Shown here: in pieces, positions 40,616 to 48,704 of the stretch
Layout of the letters: the number at the start of each line of letters is the position of its first letter
Position numbering within the stretch: position 1 is the stretch's first letter
Origin: RGIG9379 sp031553005
GTDB taxonomy: Bacteria > Bacteroidota > Bacteroidia > Bacteroidales > Paludibacteraceae
DNA: 64,000 nucleotides
Direction: 5' to 3'
Assembly: GCA_031553005.1 (NCBI GenBank)
Contig: JAVBMA010000004.1
Span: 62,001 to 126,000 of the forward strand
The notes under the pieces: model-generated
The model's database searches: none
The model's input: only the letters and a program-made list of their open reading frames with translations
What the model was told of the DNA's origin: nothing
Translations under genes and position numbers: made by a program

Positions 40616-40966
40616 TTAAGAGTTAATAATAACAGTAGATTTCTCCACCTCTCCCGAAAGCGGCGGATTATGTTTTGATAACTGTACTTCCAACGATTTT
40701 ATCTGGGGGAATTGCTCGCGGATCCGCTTGGAAATACGTTGGGCTACATGCTCAATCAACTTCGATTTTTGCTGCATTTCATTTTTTACCAACTCATATA
40801 CTTCCGCATAATTGATTGTATCTCCCAAAGTGTCTTCTTTTGCTGCTTTACTGAAATCAAAAGAGAGTTTGACCGTTACCGTGTAGGTATTGCCTACAAT
40901 CTGCTCTTCCGGAAGTACTCCGTGAAAGGCATAGAATTTCATATTTTCGAGAAGAATAGTACCCAT
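40616..40966 (-). CDS. folB: Dihydroneopterin aldolase
   Basis: A 116-residue folate-pathway enzyme converting 7,8-dihydroneopterin to 6-hydroxymethyl-dihydropterin. FolB signatures: LENMKFYAFHGVLPEEQIVGNTYTV at the N-terminus, DTINYAEVYELVKNEM, LIEHVAQRISKRI and the C-terminal SLEVQLSKHNPPLSGEVEKSTV. Length is normal for the octameric enzyme. It stands alone, followed by a terminator. Confidence 0.92.
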   Translation of the reverse strand: MGTILLENMKFYAFHGVLPEEQIVGNTYTVTVKLSFDFSKAAKEDTLGDTINYAEVYELVKNEMQQKSKLIEHVAQRISKRIREQFPQIKSLEVQLSKHNPPLSGEVEKSTVIINS

Positions 40967-41032
40967 GTCCGGAAGTTTTAAATGCGAAAAATAGATGCTT
41001 GATATATTTGCGCCTTGTGTAGACGTTGTTTT

Positions 41033-41578
41033 TTAATCGACCCTTTTTTTGAAAAAAGAAAAATTGACATGCCCGTAGTTCCGGTTTTCAAGAAAATCGG
41101 GATGATTTTCAAAATTCTTATCTTTCGGATGCTCTAGTATTAGTAATCCGTCCGGATTTAATAACTCTTTTACAAAAATTAAATTGGGTATATTTTCCAA
41201 TTCTTTATGGTCGTATGGCGGATCTGCAAAAATAAGATCGAATTTTGTCTTTGTGTTTTCGATGAACTTGAAAGAGTCGTATTTGAGCGGGTGGATAACA
41301 TCTTCTATTCCCAACTCTTTGATAACCTTTTGTATAAAAGAATAGTTCACAGAGTTTATTTCGAGCGATATAATGTTACGGCATCCTCTTGATGCAAATT
41401 CAAACCCGATGCTGCCTGTTCCGGCAAACATATCCAATACGTTTATATCTTCGAAATCGATTGTATTGTTGAGTATATTGAAAAGGCTCTCTTTGGCAAT
41501 GTCTGTTGTAGGTCTTGCCTTTAAATTTTTAGGAGGGGAAAATCTCCTGCCTTTAAATTTCCCGCTTACGATACGCAT
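41033..41578 (-). CDS. rsmD: 16S rRNA (guanine(966)-N(2))-methyltransferase RsmD
   Basis: A 181-residue SAM-dependent rRNA methyltransferase. MRIVSGKFKGRRF at the start, RPTTDIAKESLFNIL, the SAM loop VLDMFAGTGSIGFEFASRG and the catalytic FADPPYDHKEL motif identify RsmD. The gene overlaps the 3' end of the upstream DUF3822 gene by 13 bp, so translation is probably coupled. It is the last gene of a three-gene minus-strand unit. Confidence 0.9.
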   Translation of the reverse strand: MRIVSGKFKGRRFSPPKNLKARPTTDIAKESLFNILNNTIDFEDINVLDMFAGTGSIGFEFASRGCRNIISLEINSVNYSFIQKVIKELGIEDVIHPLKYDSFKFIENTKTKFDLIFADPPYDHKELENIPNLIFVKELLNPDGLLILEHPKDKNFENHPDFLENRNYGHVNFSFFKKRVD

Positions 41579-42405
41579 AGTGGCAAGTTGAATAAGTTGA
41601 TATAACGTTCGGGATTCTCTATTTTCTTTAAGTTTATACCCGATACATCGGTTGCAATTTTCTTAAAGCTGACCGTTCGTATATATTTCCGCAGGCTGAT
41701 TACTTTTTCATCCTTCTCTCCGGTTTCTCCCGACAGGATTATTTCCGTTGAATACGGATCCAAGCGGAGTTGCTCGAAAAGATTGATTGAAAAATAAAGG
41801 AACTCGTCTTTGTTTTGGAAATGATAGGAGTTTGCCAGAATTACTTTTCCTTTTTCAAGGACTAATGCATCGAAAAAATCGCGGTGGATTTGTATGTAAA
41901 CCTGAGAATTGTTTTCTTTTTTATTTTCAAACAAAGACTCGATTATTTGTACGCTTTGCTGATTGATAAATTGTACGGAGGGAAAAAGCCTTTTAATAAT
42001 GTTAGCTTGCTCTGTGGGAATGGCATATATGTTTGTAATATCTACCAATTTTAGTTTATCCGAAAAGAAAGAGAGATTCTTGTTATTGCTTTCTCCGAAG
42101 TTTAATTCCCAGAACCGGGTACAGTTTTCTTCACTGAAAATAGCATTTGGAAGAAGAGTATATAAAGGTGTATCCCATACACAGACAATATCTTCGAAAG
42201 AGCTTCGCAGGATGGCATTACCGGCAATATTCTCTTTAAGGAGTTGCTCCGGATTTTTGCCTTTTTCTGTAATTTCTGAGAAATAGAGGATTTTTTTGCT
42301 CTGGCGGTTAAAGACAATAAAACAAAATCCATCCGGAACGAACCGAATGGATAATGTGTAGTTTATAGTTTGTGAGAGATCAAATGAACGATCAGTAATC
42401 TCCAT
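41566..42405 (-). CDS. DUF3822 family protein
   Basis: A 279-residue cytoplasmic protein of the Bacteroidota DUF3822 family (SIRFVPDGFCFIVFNRQSKKILYFSEI, ... VYIQIHRDFFDALVLEKGKVILANSYHFQNKDEFLYFSINLFEQLRLDPYSTEIILSGE), with an ASKHA/actin-like text pattern. The family is conserved next to rsmD, as here, but its function is unknown. It overlaps rsmD by 13 bp and follows the 42420-43100 gene by 14 bp. Confidence 0.75.
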   Translation of the reverse strand: MEITDRSFDLSQTINYTLSIRFVPDGFCFIVFNRQSKKILYFSEITEKGKNPEQLLKENIAGNAILRSSFEDIVCVWDTPLYTLLPNAIFSEENCTRFWELNFGESNNKNLSFFSDKLKLVDITNIYAIPTEQANIIKRLFPSVQFINQQSVQIIESLFENKKENNSQVYIQIHRDFFDALVLEKGKVILANSYHFQNKDEFLYFSINLFEQLRLDPYSTEIILSGETGEKDEKVISLRKYIRTVSFKKIATDVSGINLKKIENPERYINLFNLPLCVS

Positions 42406-42419
42406 AACTTTTTTGTTTT

Positions 42420-43100
42420 TTATTCCCAGTTTCCGGCATTATTGTTTGGAACATTCACATCTCCAACTTTCATCCCGTCGTATTTTTCCAAGCTTCTTCT
42501 TGCATCAATCAAGTTGATAATTTCTTGTTTGTCCAATCCTTCCAAGTAAATAGAGAAAGGTACTTTTGCTTCGAATAACGGAATTTTGATACCGGATGCC
42601 GTTTCGTACATCTTTGTTTCCATTTCGAATTTTGCATTGTTGGTGAAAGGAACATAAGCAAGAGAATCGATAGGGTAACTTTTTCCGAATACGGATTCCT
42701 GTACGCTAATGTAAGATGTATCACGTCTGAAAGAATTTCTGAATTGTTCCAGATCTTCTATTCCGTATTGCGCGGCATCATTTTCCGTAAGTGTAAGAGC
42801 GATATTTTCTGTTAATCCTTTTTCTAATTGAAAATCAGTTAATTCGCCTTGTTTCATAACAATCGGAATTTGAGCGTTTTTTACAAAGTTGATCAATGTG
42901 TCAAAACTTGCTGTGTATCTTTGATTTATATTATTAAATTCAATTTGAGCTTTTCTGATATCAATTAGCTTTTGTTTTACAGCTTCGTCTCTTACAGCTT
43001 TTTCTTCTTCAAACCGGATCGGAGTCATAATACTACTCCAACAAAGGTACGCCATAAAGAAAATGGCGACAACCAATAATGTTTTAAAGATAATTCTCAT
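42420..43100 (-). CDS. Uncharacterised N-terminally anchored protein
   Basis: A 226-residue protein with one N-terminal hydrophobic helix (about residues 5-24, FKTLLVVAIFFMAYLCWSS), then a coiled-coil-like stretch (EEEKAVRDEAVKQKLIDIRKAQIEFNNINQRYT) and a mixed domain. The helix plus short coiled coil and exported domain recalls pilin-like or fimbrial-type architecture, but no Gly-Phe cleavage motif is visible, so that is only a resemblance. I do not recognise a named family. First gene of the operon with DUF3822 and rsmD; a TATTTTTG element at 43147-43154 lies 47 bp upstream. Confidence 0.6.
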   Translation of the reverse strand: MRIIFKTLLVVAIFFMAYLCWSSIMTPIRFEEEKAVRDEAVKQKLIDIRKAQIEFNNINQRYTASFDTLINFVKNAQIPIVMKQGELTDFQLEKGLTENIALTLTENDAAQYGIEDLEQFRNSFRRDTSYISVQESVFGKSYPIDSLAYVPFTNNAKFEMETKMYETASGIKIPLFEAKVPFSIYLEGLDKQEIINLIDARRSLEKYDGMKVGDVNVPNNNAGNWE

Positions 43101-43146
43101 ATAAGTAATTAGTTATATTTTTGTGTTTTTAATTTATTACGTTGTG

Positions 43147-43154
43147 CAAAAATA
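43147..43154 (-). promoter_or_regulatory. Promoter -7 element (TATTTTTG)
   Basis: Exact TAnnTTTG match on the minus strand, 47 bp before the ATG at 43100; drives the anchored protein-DUF3822-rsmD unit. Confidence 0.55.
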
Positions 43155-43204
43155 AGAAAAAAAGGGATTAACCAATCCACCCCAAACATTTTTATTCTAA
43201 AAAA

Positions 43205-44605
43205 ATGATTAATAACTTTCTTTCTGTCAAAATAAAGAGCTGTTTTCCTTACGAATTGACCCGGCAGCAAAGCGAATTAGTAGATTTCTTATCTTGTTTT
43301 ATAGTTTCGGGGCAGGAAAATATTTTTCTGTTGAAAGGTTTTGCCGGAACCGGAAAAACATCACTTATAAGCGCTTTGATCAAGGCAATGGATGAGTTGA
43401 AACAACCTGTTGTGTTGATGGCTCCTACCGGACGTGCCGCCAAAGTGTTGTCTTCCTATTCCGGTAAAAGTGCATTTACGATACATAAGAAAATATATCG
43501 CCAGAAAACAGGAGGTGAGCTTTACGGGATGTTTAATCTGAATGTCAATTTGTCAACACACACCCTGTTTATTGTAGATGAGGCTTCGATGATTTCAAAT
43601 TCCGGACAGGAAAGCAATTTCGGTTCCGGAAGGCTATTGGACGACCTGATGGAATACGTTTATGGCGGAGATGGATGCCGGTTGATTTTAATCGGTGATA
43701 CAGCACAGTTGCCTCCTGTCGGGCAGGTTTTGAGTCCGGCTCTGGACAAATCCCAGTTGGACTGTTATGGCTTTCCGGTCGACCAGTTTACGCTGACGGA
43801 AGTGGTCAGGCAGGCGAAGGAGTCTGGTATTTTACATAATGCAACTTACCTGAGAAGTTTGTTGGAAGAAGATTTTTCCGGAGCCTTTCCAAAAATAGAT
43901 GTCGCTTTTTCCGATATCGCGAAAGTTTCGGGAGAAGACCTGATTGAAACAATCTCTTCTGCCTACGGAAGGGAAGGGATGGATGAGACGATTATTATTT
44001 CCCGTTCCAATAAGAGGGCAAATGCTTTCAATAACGGAATCAGGAATAAAGTCTTGTATCGGGAAGAGGAGTTAAACTCCGGAGATATATTGATGATAGT
44101 CAAAAATAATTATTTCTGGGCTAAATCCTCCGGCGGGATTGATTTTATTGCAAATGGAGATATTGCAGAGGTGAGGAGAGTGAAGAGAAAACAAGAGTTG
44201 TACGGATTCCGTTTTGCCGATGTAACATTGTTTTTTCCCGATTATGAGGTTGAGTTGGATGTGAAAATATTACTGGATACTCTTCAGAGCGATTCTCCTT
44301 CGTTGACTTACGAAGAAAATAACCGTCTTTTTCAGGCAGTACAGGAAGACTATATGGATATCGGGAATAAACGTACCCGCATGATAAAAATGAGGGAAGA
44401 CCCATATCTAAACGCTTTGCAGGTTAAGTTCGGATATGCTGTTACGGGACATAAAGCACAAGGCGGTCAATGGAAAAATGTTTTTGTTGATCAGGGGTAT
44501 TTGACCAAAGAAATGGTTAACAAAGAATATCTTCGGTGGCTTTATACTGCATTTACCCGTGCTACGGACAAGCTTTATCTGGTCAATTGGAGGGAAAATG
44601 ATTGA
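43205..44605 (+). CDS. RecD-like superfamily 1 DNA helicase
   Basis: A 466-residue single-polypeptide SF1B ATPase. Walker A GFAGTGKTS (about 46-54), motif Ia MAPTGRAAKVL, DEAS box FIVDEASMIS, motif III ILIGDTAQLPPVG, and a C-terminal UvrD-like motif with YAVTGHKAQGGQWKNVFVD and RWLYTAFTRATDKLYLV. It resembles the ATP-dependent RecD2-type helicases but lacks the N-terminal region of RecD2. Its role is presumed DNA repair or replication fork processing. It stands alone, ended by a small hairpin. Confidence 0.85.
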   Translation: MINNFLSVKIKSCFPYELTRQQSELVDFLSCFIVSGQENIFLLKGFAGTGKTSLISALIKAMDELKQPVVLMAPTGRAAKVLSSYSGKSAFTIHKKIYRQKTGGELYGMFNLNVNLSTHTLFIVDEASMISNSGQESNFGSGRLLDDLMEYVYGGDGCRLILIGDTAQLPPVGQVLSPALDKSQLDCYGFPVDQFTLTEVVRQAKESGILHNATYLRSLLEEDFSGAFPKIDVAFSDIAKVSGEDLIETISSAYGREGMDETIIISRSNKRANAFNNGIRNKVLYREEELNSGDILMIVKNNYFWAKSSGGIDFIANGDIAEVRRVKRKQELYGFRFADVTLFFPDYEVELDVKILLDTLQSDSPSLTYEENNRLFQAVQEDYMDIGNKRTRMIKMREDPYLNALQVKFGYAVTGHKAQGGQWKNVFVDQGYLTKEMVNKEYLRWLYTAFTRATDKLYLVNWREND

Positions 44606-44656
44606 AAGTTGAAAGGGGAAAATTAAAAGGTGAAAGTTAAAAAAGATTTGATCATG

Positions 44657-44675
44657 AGTTTATTTTCAATAAACT
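44657..44675 (+). terminator. Small hairpin after the RecD-like gene
   Basis: Perfect 8-bp stem AGTTTATT/AATAAACT with loop TTC. No strong T-run follows, so termination is uncertain. Confidence 0.4.
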
Positions 44676-44908
44676 TGTCGAGAATAGAAAAGTAGGAGTT
44701 TGTTTGGATAGAGGAGGTCTGATTACTTTGTGATAAAATTTTTAAACGGTTTTTGGCGTTTATTTTTTATAAAAATCTGCTGTTTATCGCTACCTTGTCT
44801 TTATTATAAGTTTTTATTTAAGGCGGGATTATGTGTTGATCTTTTAATTAAGCATTCATTTCCAAAAACTTGTATAATTGTTTACTTGCCAACTTCTGAA
44901 AAAAGAAT

Positions 44909-44916
44909 TACTTTTG
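44909..44916 (+). promoter_or_regulatory. Promoter -7 element (TACTTTTG) of fabG
   Basis: Exact TAnnTTTG match 28 bp before the fabG ATG. Confidence 0.6.
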
Positions 44917-44944
44917 CGACTTAAATTTTAATTAAGATATTGAT

Positions 44945-45691
44945 ATGAAATTATTAGAAGGTAAAACGGCGCTTATTACAGGAGCTGCACGTGGTATCGG
45001 AAAAGCTATTGCGTTAAAATACGCTCAGGAAGGAGCTAATATTGCTTTTACGGATTTGAACATTGATGAAAATGCCAAAGCATTGGAAAATGAGTTGGAA
45101 GGATTGGGTGTTAAAGCAAAAGGTTACGCATCGAATGCTGCCAATTTTGAAGAAACTCACCAGGTCATTGAGCAAATAATGAAAGATTTTGGACGTATTG
45201 ATATTTTGGTAAACAATGCCGGAATAACCAAAGACGGTCTGATGATGCGTATGAGCGAAGCCCAATGGGATGCTGTGATTAACGTGAACTTAAAATCTGC
45301 TTTCAATTTTATACATGCTTGTACTCCAATCATGATGAAACAGAAAAGCGGCAGCATTATTAATATGAGTTCTGTTGTCGGAGTTTCCGGAAACGGAGGA
45401 CAAGCAAACTACTCTGCATCTAAAGCCGGTATGATCGGTTTAACAAAATCCATAGCAAAAGAGTTGGGCTCACGCAATGTACGTGCAAATGCTATTGCTC
45501 CGGGATTTATAATCACCGAAATGACCCATGCCCTTTCCGACGCTGTTCGCAACGAATGGGCGGAAAAAATTCCTATGCGTCATGGGGGAACTCCTCAGGA
45601 TGTTGCCAATGTAGCTGCATTCCTGGCATCTGATTTGTCTTCTTATGTAACAGGTCAGGTTGTTTCTTGCTGCGGCGGAATGAATATGTAA
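44945..45691 (+). CDS. fabG: 3-oxoacyl-[acyl-carrier-protein] reductase
   Basis: A 248-residue NADPH-dependent short-chain dehydrogenase reducing 3-oxoacyl-ACP in fatty-acid elongation. Coenzyme loop TGAARGIG (about 12-19), NNAG (about 89-92), catalytic Ser in SGSIINMSSVVG, Tyr-x3-Lys in YSASKAG, followed by the family's IAPGFIITEMT and the C-terminal SYVTGQVVSCCGGMNM. Monocistronic with its own promoter; a hairpin with a long T-run follows. Confidence 0.92.
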   Translation: MKLLEGKTALITGAARGIGKAIALKYAQEGANIAFTDLNIDENAKALENELEGLGVKAKGYASNAANFEETHQVIEQIMKDFGRIDILVNNAGITKDGLMMRMSEAQWDAVINVNLKSAFNFIHACTPIMMKQKSGSIINMSSVVGVSGNGGQANYSASKAGMIGLTKSIAKELGSRNVRANAIAPGFIITEMTHALSDAVRNEWAEKIPMRHGGTPQDVANVAAFLASDLSSYVTGQVVSCCGGMNM

Positions 45692-45699
45692 AAATTACG

Positions 45700-45781
45700 A
45701 ATGAGCAATTAAAAGCCTGTAGTTGGTTTTGGATTTTATTCTAAATATCGATTATTGGTTATTAATTGCTCATTTTTTTTT
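45700..45781 (+). terminator. Terminator after fabG
   Basis: Twelve-bp arms AATGAGCAATTA (45700-45711) and its complement (45763-45774) followed by a T-run to about 45781; long AT-rich loop. Confidence 0.65.
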
Positions 45782-45946
45782 TGATATCGTTTAAAGTTTG
45801 TATTAATGCGAATTCCCGTATAAAAAATTCTTGTTGATATGAAATTTAAATAGTTTTAAAAGTTACCAACAATCCGGGCGGGAAGTGTTCATAACTTTGT
45901 TTATAATTTGTAAAAGCGATTCTTCTTGATTGTGTGCAAAAAGGGA

Positions 45947-45954
45947 TATTTTTG
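45947..45954 (+). promoter_or_regulatory. Promoter with -33 TTG and -7 TATTTTTG
   Basis: TAnnTTTG match at 45947-45954; TTG at 45926-45928 lies 18 bp upstream, matching Bacteroidota spacing. It overlaps a possible upstream start of the HU/SPOR gene, which therefore decides the start at 45969. Confidence 0.7.
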
Positions 45955-45968
45955 TAAAAAAAAGAAAA

Positions 45969-46844
45969 ATGCAAGAATTGATTCCGATTATCGTAGACTT
46001 GTTGTCAAAACATACCTGTGTGATTATTCCCGATTTTGGAGGATTTATTGTCAATGAAAAAAGTGCGGTTATAAATCCGGCAGGAGATCATTTTTTTCCT
46101 CCCCGGAAAGAACTGATATTTAACCAGCACTTATCTCACAATGACGGGTTGTTGGCACATGCTTTTATGCAGGAGAAGAGTGTCTCCTTCGATGAGGCTA
46201 ACCAGATAATTACCGCGAAAGTGAAGTCAGCAAAGAGGGATTTGGAAACCCATAAGATATATTCATTAGGAGATTTCGGATTCTTTTCTTTTGAACCGAC
46301 CGGAATTGTCTTTCATGCAAAAGAGATTCAAATAGACGATCCCCAGGCATTTGGTCTTCGGGAGTTTTATTTTCCCTCTCTTCAGAAGGTTGAAAGCGGA
46401 AGTGTCTCCTTTTCCGGTTACCGGAACGGAATCACACCTTCTCTTTCCCGCACTATAATGGGAGGGATTGCAGCTACTATTGCCTTGTTTTTATTTTGCC
46501 AGCCTTTGAAAAATGATGGAAGAACAGACATGGCATCTTTGCTTCCGGCAGTTTCTTTTTCTGAAAATGTATTTAAGGAAAAAGCATTGCGGGAGTCTTT
46601 AAAAGCGAAAGAGTTAAGTTACTATTTGGTTGTTGAAGAGGCGGAATCGGAAGAGGATGCTTTTACTTTTGCTAATTCGATAGAACTGCAACAGGGCGAT
46701 ACATTGCAGGTATTACCGTTAGGCGGAAAATTCTTAATAACATTTTCCTCTTCGTTGGAACCGGAAAAGGTAAATGAGAGGATGAAAGATTTGCACGCAC
46801 GTTATACGGCATTTCCTGATGCTTTTGTGTTGGGACTTGAATAA
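45969..46844 (+). CDS. HU-CCDC81-like and SPOR-domain membrane protein
   Basis: A 291-residue protein. Residues 1-115 contain two HU-CCDC81 type domains (IIVDLLSKHTCVIIPDFGGFIVNEKSAVIN... and GLLAHAFMQEKSVSFDEANQIITAKV..., LGDFGFFSFEPTGIVFHAKE). A single membrane helix follows around 152-170 (IMGGIAATIALFLFCQPL). The C-terminal about 75 residues (YYLVVEEAESEEDAFTFANSIELQQGDTLQVL...) are a SPOR-like domain, which in other proteins binds denuded peptidoglycan at division sites. I start at ATG 45969 since a strong promoter overlaps the earlier in-frame ATG at 45930. The DMP19-like gene follows 30 bp later, in the same transcript. Confidence 0.75.
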   Translation: MQELIPIIVDLLSKHTCVIIPDFGGFIVNEKSAVINPAGDHFFPPRKELIFNQHLSHNDGLLAHAFMQEKSVSFDEANQIITAKVKSAKRDLETHKIYSLGDFGFFSFEPTGIVFHAKEIQIDDPQAFGLREFYFPSLQKVESGSVSFSGYRNGITPSLSRTIMGGIAATIALFLFCQPLKNDGRTDMASLLPAVSFSENVFKEKALRESLKAKELSYYLVVEEAESEEDAFTFANSIELQQGDTLQVLPLGGKFLITFSSSLEPEKVNERMKDLHARYTAFPDAFVLGLE

Positions 46845-46874
46845 TTTCGGTAAATAGGTAAAGAGCAGTACAGA

Positions 46875-47384
46875 ATGAAAGAGATAATTATAAAAGACAG
46901 CGAGTTAAAGAGAGCTTCCGAAGAGGGGATGGATGAATTCCTTGCGGTTTTTACCAATAAATATATGGACTCTATCGGAGGCGCTATTACTGCCGAAACG
47001 ATGCCGATGCTTAACGGATACCAACACTCCCTGTTGGCTTATCGTATTTTTTGCGAAGAGGTCTGCTCCGGTGGATTTGTACAACTGATACAGAATGGAT
47101 ACGGTAATTATATTTTTGAAAATCCGTTTGCTAAATCCATGCGTATTTTTGGAGCTGAAGCCCTGTCTAAATTGGTTTATAAGGCTAAGAAGATTTATGA
47201 TGACAATAAGAAAGAGTTGGAGCGTGAGGTAACCGACGAAGAATTTAATGCTATGTATGTTGATTTTGAAGTTTTTGACACACTGGAAGAAGAATTCTTT
47301 GTAATTGAAGAAGAACAGACATCTCTTATTGCCCATTATGTAGATGAGAATATAAACCAGTTTGCAACCATAGAGACGAATTAA
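46875..47384 (+). CDS. DMP19-like protein (DUF4375)
   Basis: A 169-residue acidic protein of the DUF4375/DMP19 family, in which Neisseria DMP19 is a DNA mimic that binds a transcription factor. Seen: SIGGAITAETMPMLNGYQHSLLAYRIFCEEVCSGGFVQLIQNGYGNYIFENPFAKSMRIFGAEALSKLV, with EEVTDEEFNAMYVDFEVFDTLEEEFFVIEEEQT giving a strongly acidic C-terminal third. It follows the HU/SPOR gene by 30 bp, so both are likely expressed together. A role as a decoy for an HU-like DNA-binding protein is an inference from this pairing. Confidence 0.7.
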   Translation: MKEIIIKDSELKRASEEGMDEFLAVFTNKYMDSIGGAITAETMPMLNGYQHSLLAYRIFCEEVCSGGFVQLIQNGYGNYIFENPFAKSMRIFGAEALSKLVYKAKKIYDDNKKELEREVTDEEFNAMYVDFEVFDTLEEEFFVIEEEQTSLIAHYVDENINQFATIETN

Positions 47385-47483
47385 TTACCATTCTCTTTTA
47401 CTTGATTTGTTTTAGTCATTTAGCCTACTCCGGAAAGATTGGCAAATAGGCAGCAAATTTCCCAAATGAGCAAAATCAAAATC

Positions 47484-48422
47484 TTATAAATTCTTTATTT
47501 TTTTCGGAACCTCCGATTCGAAGCGGATTGGTTGACCTGTCACAGGATGGCGCAATCCGAGTACTGCCGCGTGCAGACCAATTCTTCCGATTGGCGATGT
47601 TAAGGAACCGTATTTCTTATCTCCGACAATCGGATGCCCTATACTTTGCATGTGTACCCGTATTTGATTTTTTCTTCCCGTTTCCAGTTCAATTCTTAAT
47701 AATGAAAAATTCTCTGAGCGTTTCACAACCTGATAATGGGTAATTGATTTTTGCCCTCCGTTTTCCTTAAAACTTGAATAAACTTTTTTAGATTTCCAAT
47801 CCTCTGTCAACCAAGAGACAATCGAATCTTTCTCTTTCTCGATCTTGCCTTCGACCATGGCATAATAAACCCGCTCATGCACATCGCGATGCCAGTTTTC
47901 CTGCAAACGGAGTTGTGTCTCTTTTTGTTTGGCAAACAGCAATACACCGGAGGTTTCCCTGTCGATACGGTGAACGACATAAAGCCTGTTTTTAATATCC
48001 TGCTTTTTCAGGTAGTTCATAATAATCCGGAAAGCAGTACTCTCTTCCTTCTTTTCTGTGGCAACGGCAAGCAATCCTTCTGATTTATCTACAACTATAA
48101 TATATTCATCTTCGTAAATAATTTTGAGTTTTGCATGCTGAAAACCTGCTTTGGTTTTGGAAAAGTTAATTGCAACCTGATCGCCTTCCTGTAAGGCGAA
48201 GTTATATTGCGTTTCAATTTTATTATTAACAAAAACCTGCCGGCTGCTTAATAGCGATTTGATAGCAGTTTTGCTCATGCTTCCCATTTTTTCTAAAATG
48301 AAATCGAATAATTCTGCTTTTTCTTTTACGCGAAAAGAGGTTACCTTATCTGTTCGTTTTTTATTTTGCAAATTTTCAGTATGAACATTGGATGAATTAA
48401 TGGGCTGATTTTTTTTGAACAT
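47484..48422 (-). CDS. RluA-family pseudouridine synthase
   Basis: A 312-residue RNA pseudouridine synthase. Residues about 45-105 form an S4-like domain (FDFILEKMGSMSKTAIKSLLSSRQVFVNNK). The catalytic region is RLYVVHRIDRETSGVLLFAKQKE (catalytic Asp in HRIDRETSG), followed by SITHYQVVKRSENFSLLRIELETGRKNQIRVHMQSIGHPIVGDKKYG. Substrate (23S rRNA or tRNA) is unresolved. A TATCTTTG element at 48491-48498 lies 68 bp upstream. It converges on the DMP19 gene across 99 bp with no clear hairpin. Confidence 0.88.
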   Translation of the reverse strand: MFKKNQPINSSNVHTENLQNKKRTDKVTSFRVKEKAELFDFILEKMGSMSKTAIKSLLSSRQVFVNNKIETQYNFALQEGDQVAINFSKTKAGFQHAKLKIIYEDEYIIVVDKSEGLLAVATEKKEESTAFRIIMNYLKKQDIKNRLYVVHRIDRETSGVLLFAKQKETQLRLQENWHRDVHERVYYAMVEGKIEKEKDSIVSWLTEDWKSKKVYSSFKENGGQKSITHYQVVKRSENFSLLRIELETGRKNQIRVHMQSIGHPIVGDKKYGSLTSPIGRIGLHAAVLGLRHPVTGQPIRFESEVPKKIKNL

Positions 48423-48490
48423 GGCAATTATGAGAGCGGGTTATTTTTTTATTTATAAGAAAAAATATCAATCTGTAAAATTGAAGTTTG

Positions 48491-48498
48491 CAAAGATA
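48491..48498 (-). promoter_or_regulatory. Promoter -7 element (TATCTTTG)
   Basis: Exact TAnnTTTG match on the minus strand, 68 bp before the RluA-family ATG. Confidence 0.6.
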
Positions 48499-48653
48499 AT
48501 GAATTCTTGCCAGTGACCTTTCCGGAATGCAAATATATTGCTCCGAAAACTGAATTTTAAACATCTTTGTTTAGCCGTGATATTCTTTTCTATATTGAAA
48601 ACTAAAGTAATAGGTTCTTCATTTTTTTTGTTTTTTATTTTCGCAATAATGGT

Positions 48654-48661
48654 TACATTTG
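48654..48661 (+). promoter_or_regulatory. Promoter -7 element (TACATTTG)
   Basis: Exact TAnnTTTG match 43 bp before the calycin lipoprotein ATG; a TTG at 48628-48630 lies 23 bp upstream. Confidence 0.55.
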
Positions 48662-48704
48662 TTCTCTTTTAATAAACAGACTTAAAATTTAAATTTATAA
48701 AAGT

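Larger units (their letters stand above)
44606..44944. other. Intergenic stretch, 339 bp
   Basis: Begins with a copy of the GTGAAAAGTGAAAG-family repeat (about 44606-44642), then a hairpin at 44657-44675, AT-rich DNA, and the fabG promoter at 44909-44916. No gene seen. Confidence 0.5.

Noticed and set aside
44730..44924. 64-residue hydrophobic ORF upstream of fabG
   Set aside because: It overlaps the fabG promoter, has no ribosome site or family resemblance, and its composition is that of AT-rich DNA.
45930..45968. Upstream ATG for the HU/SPOR protein
   Set aside because: A well-spaced promoter (TTG-18 bp-TATTTTTG) lies inside this segment, so transcription would start after it.
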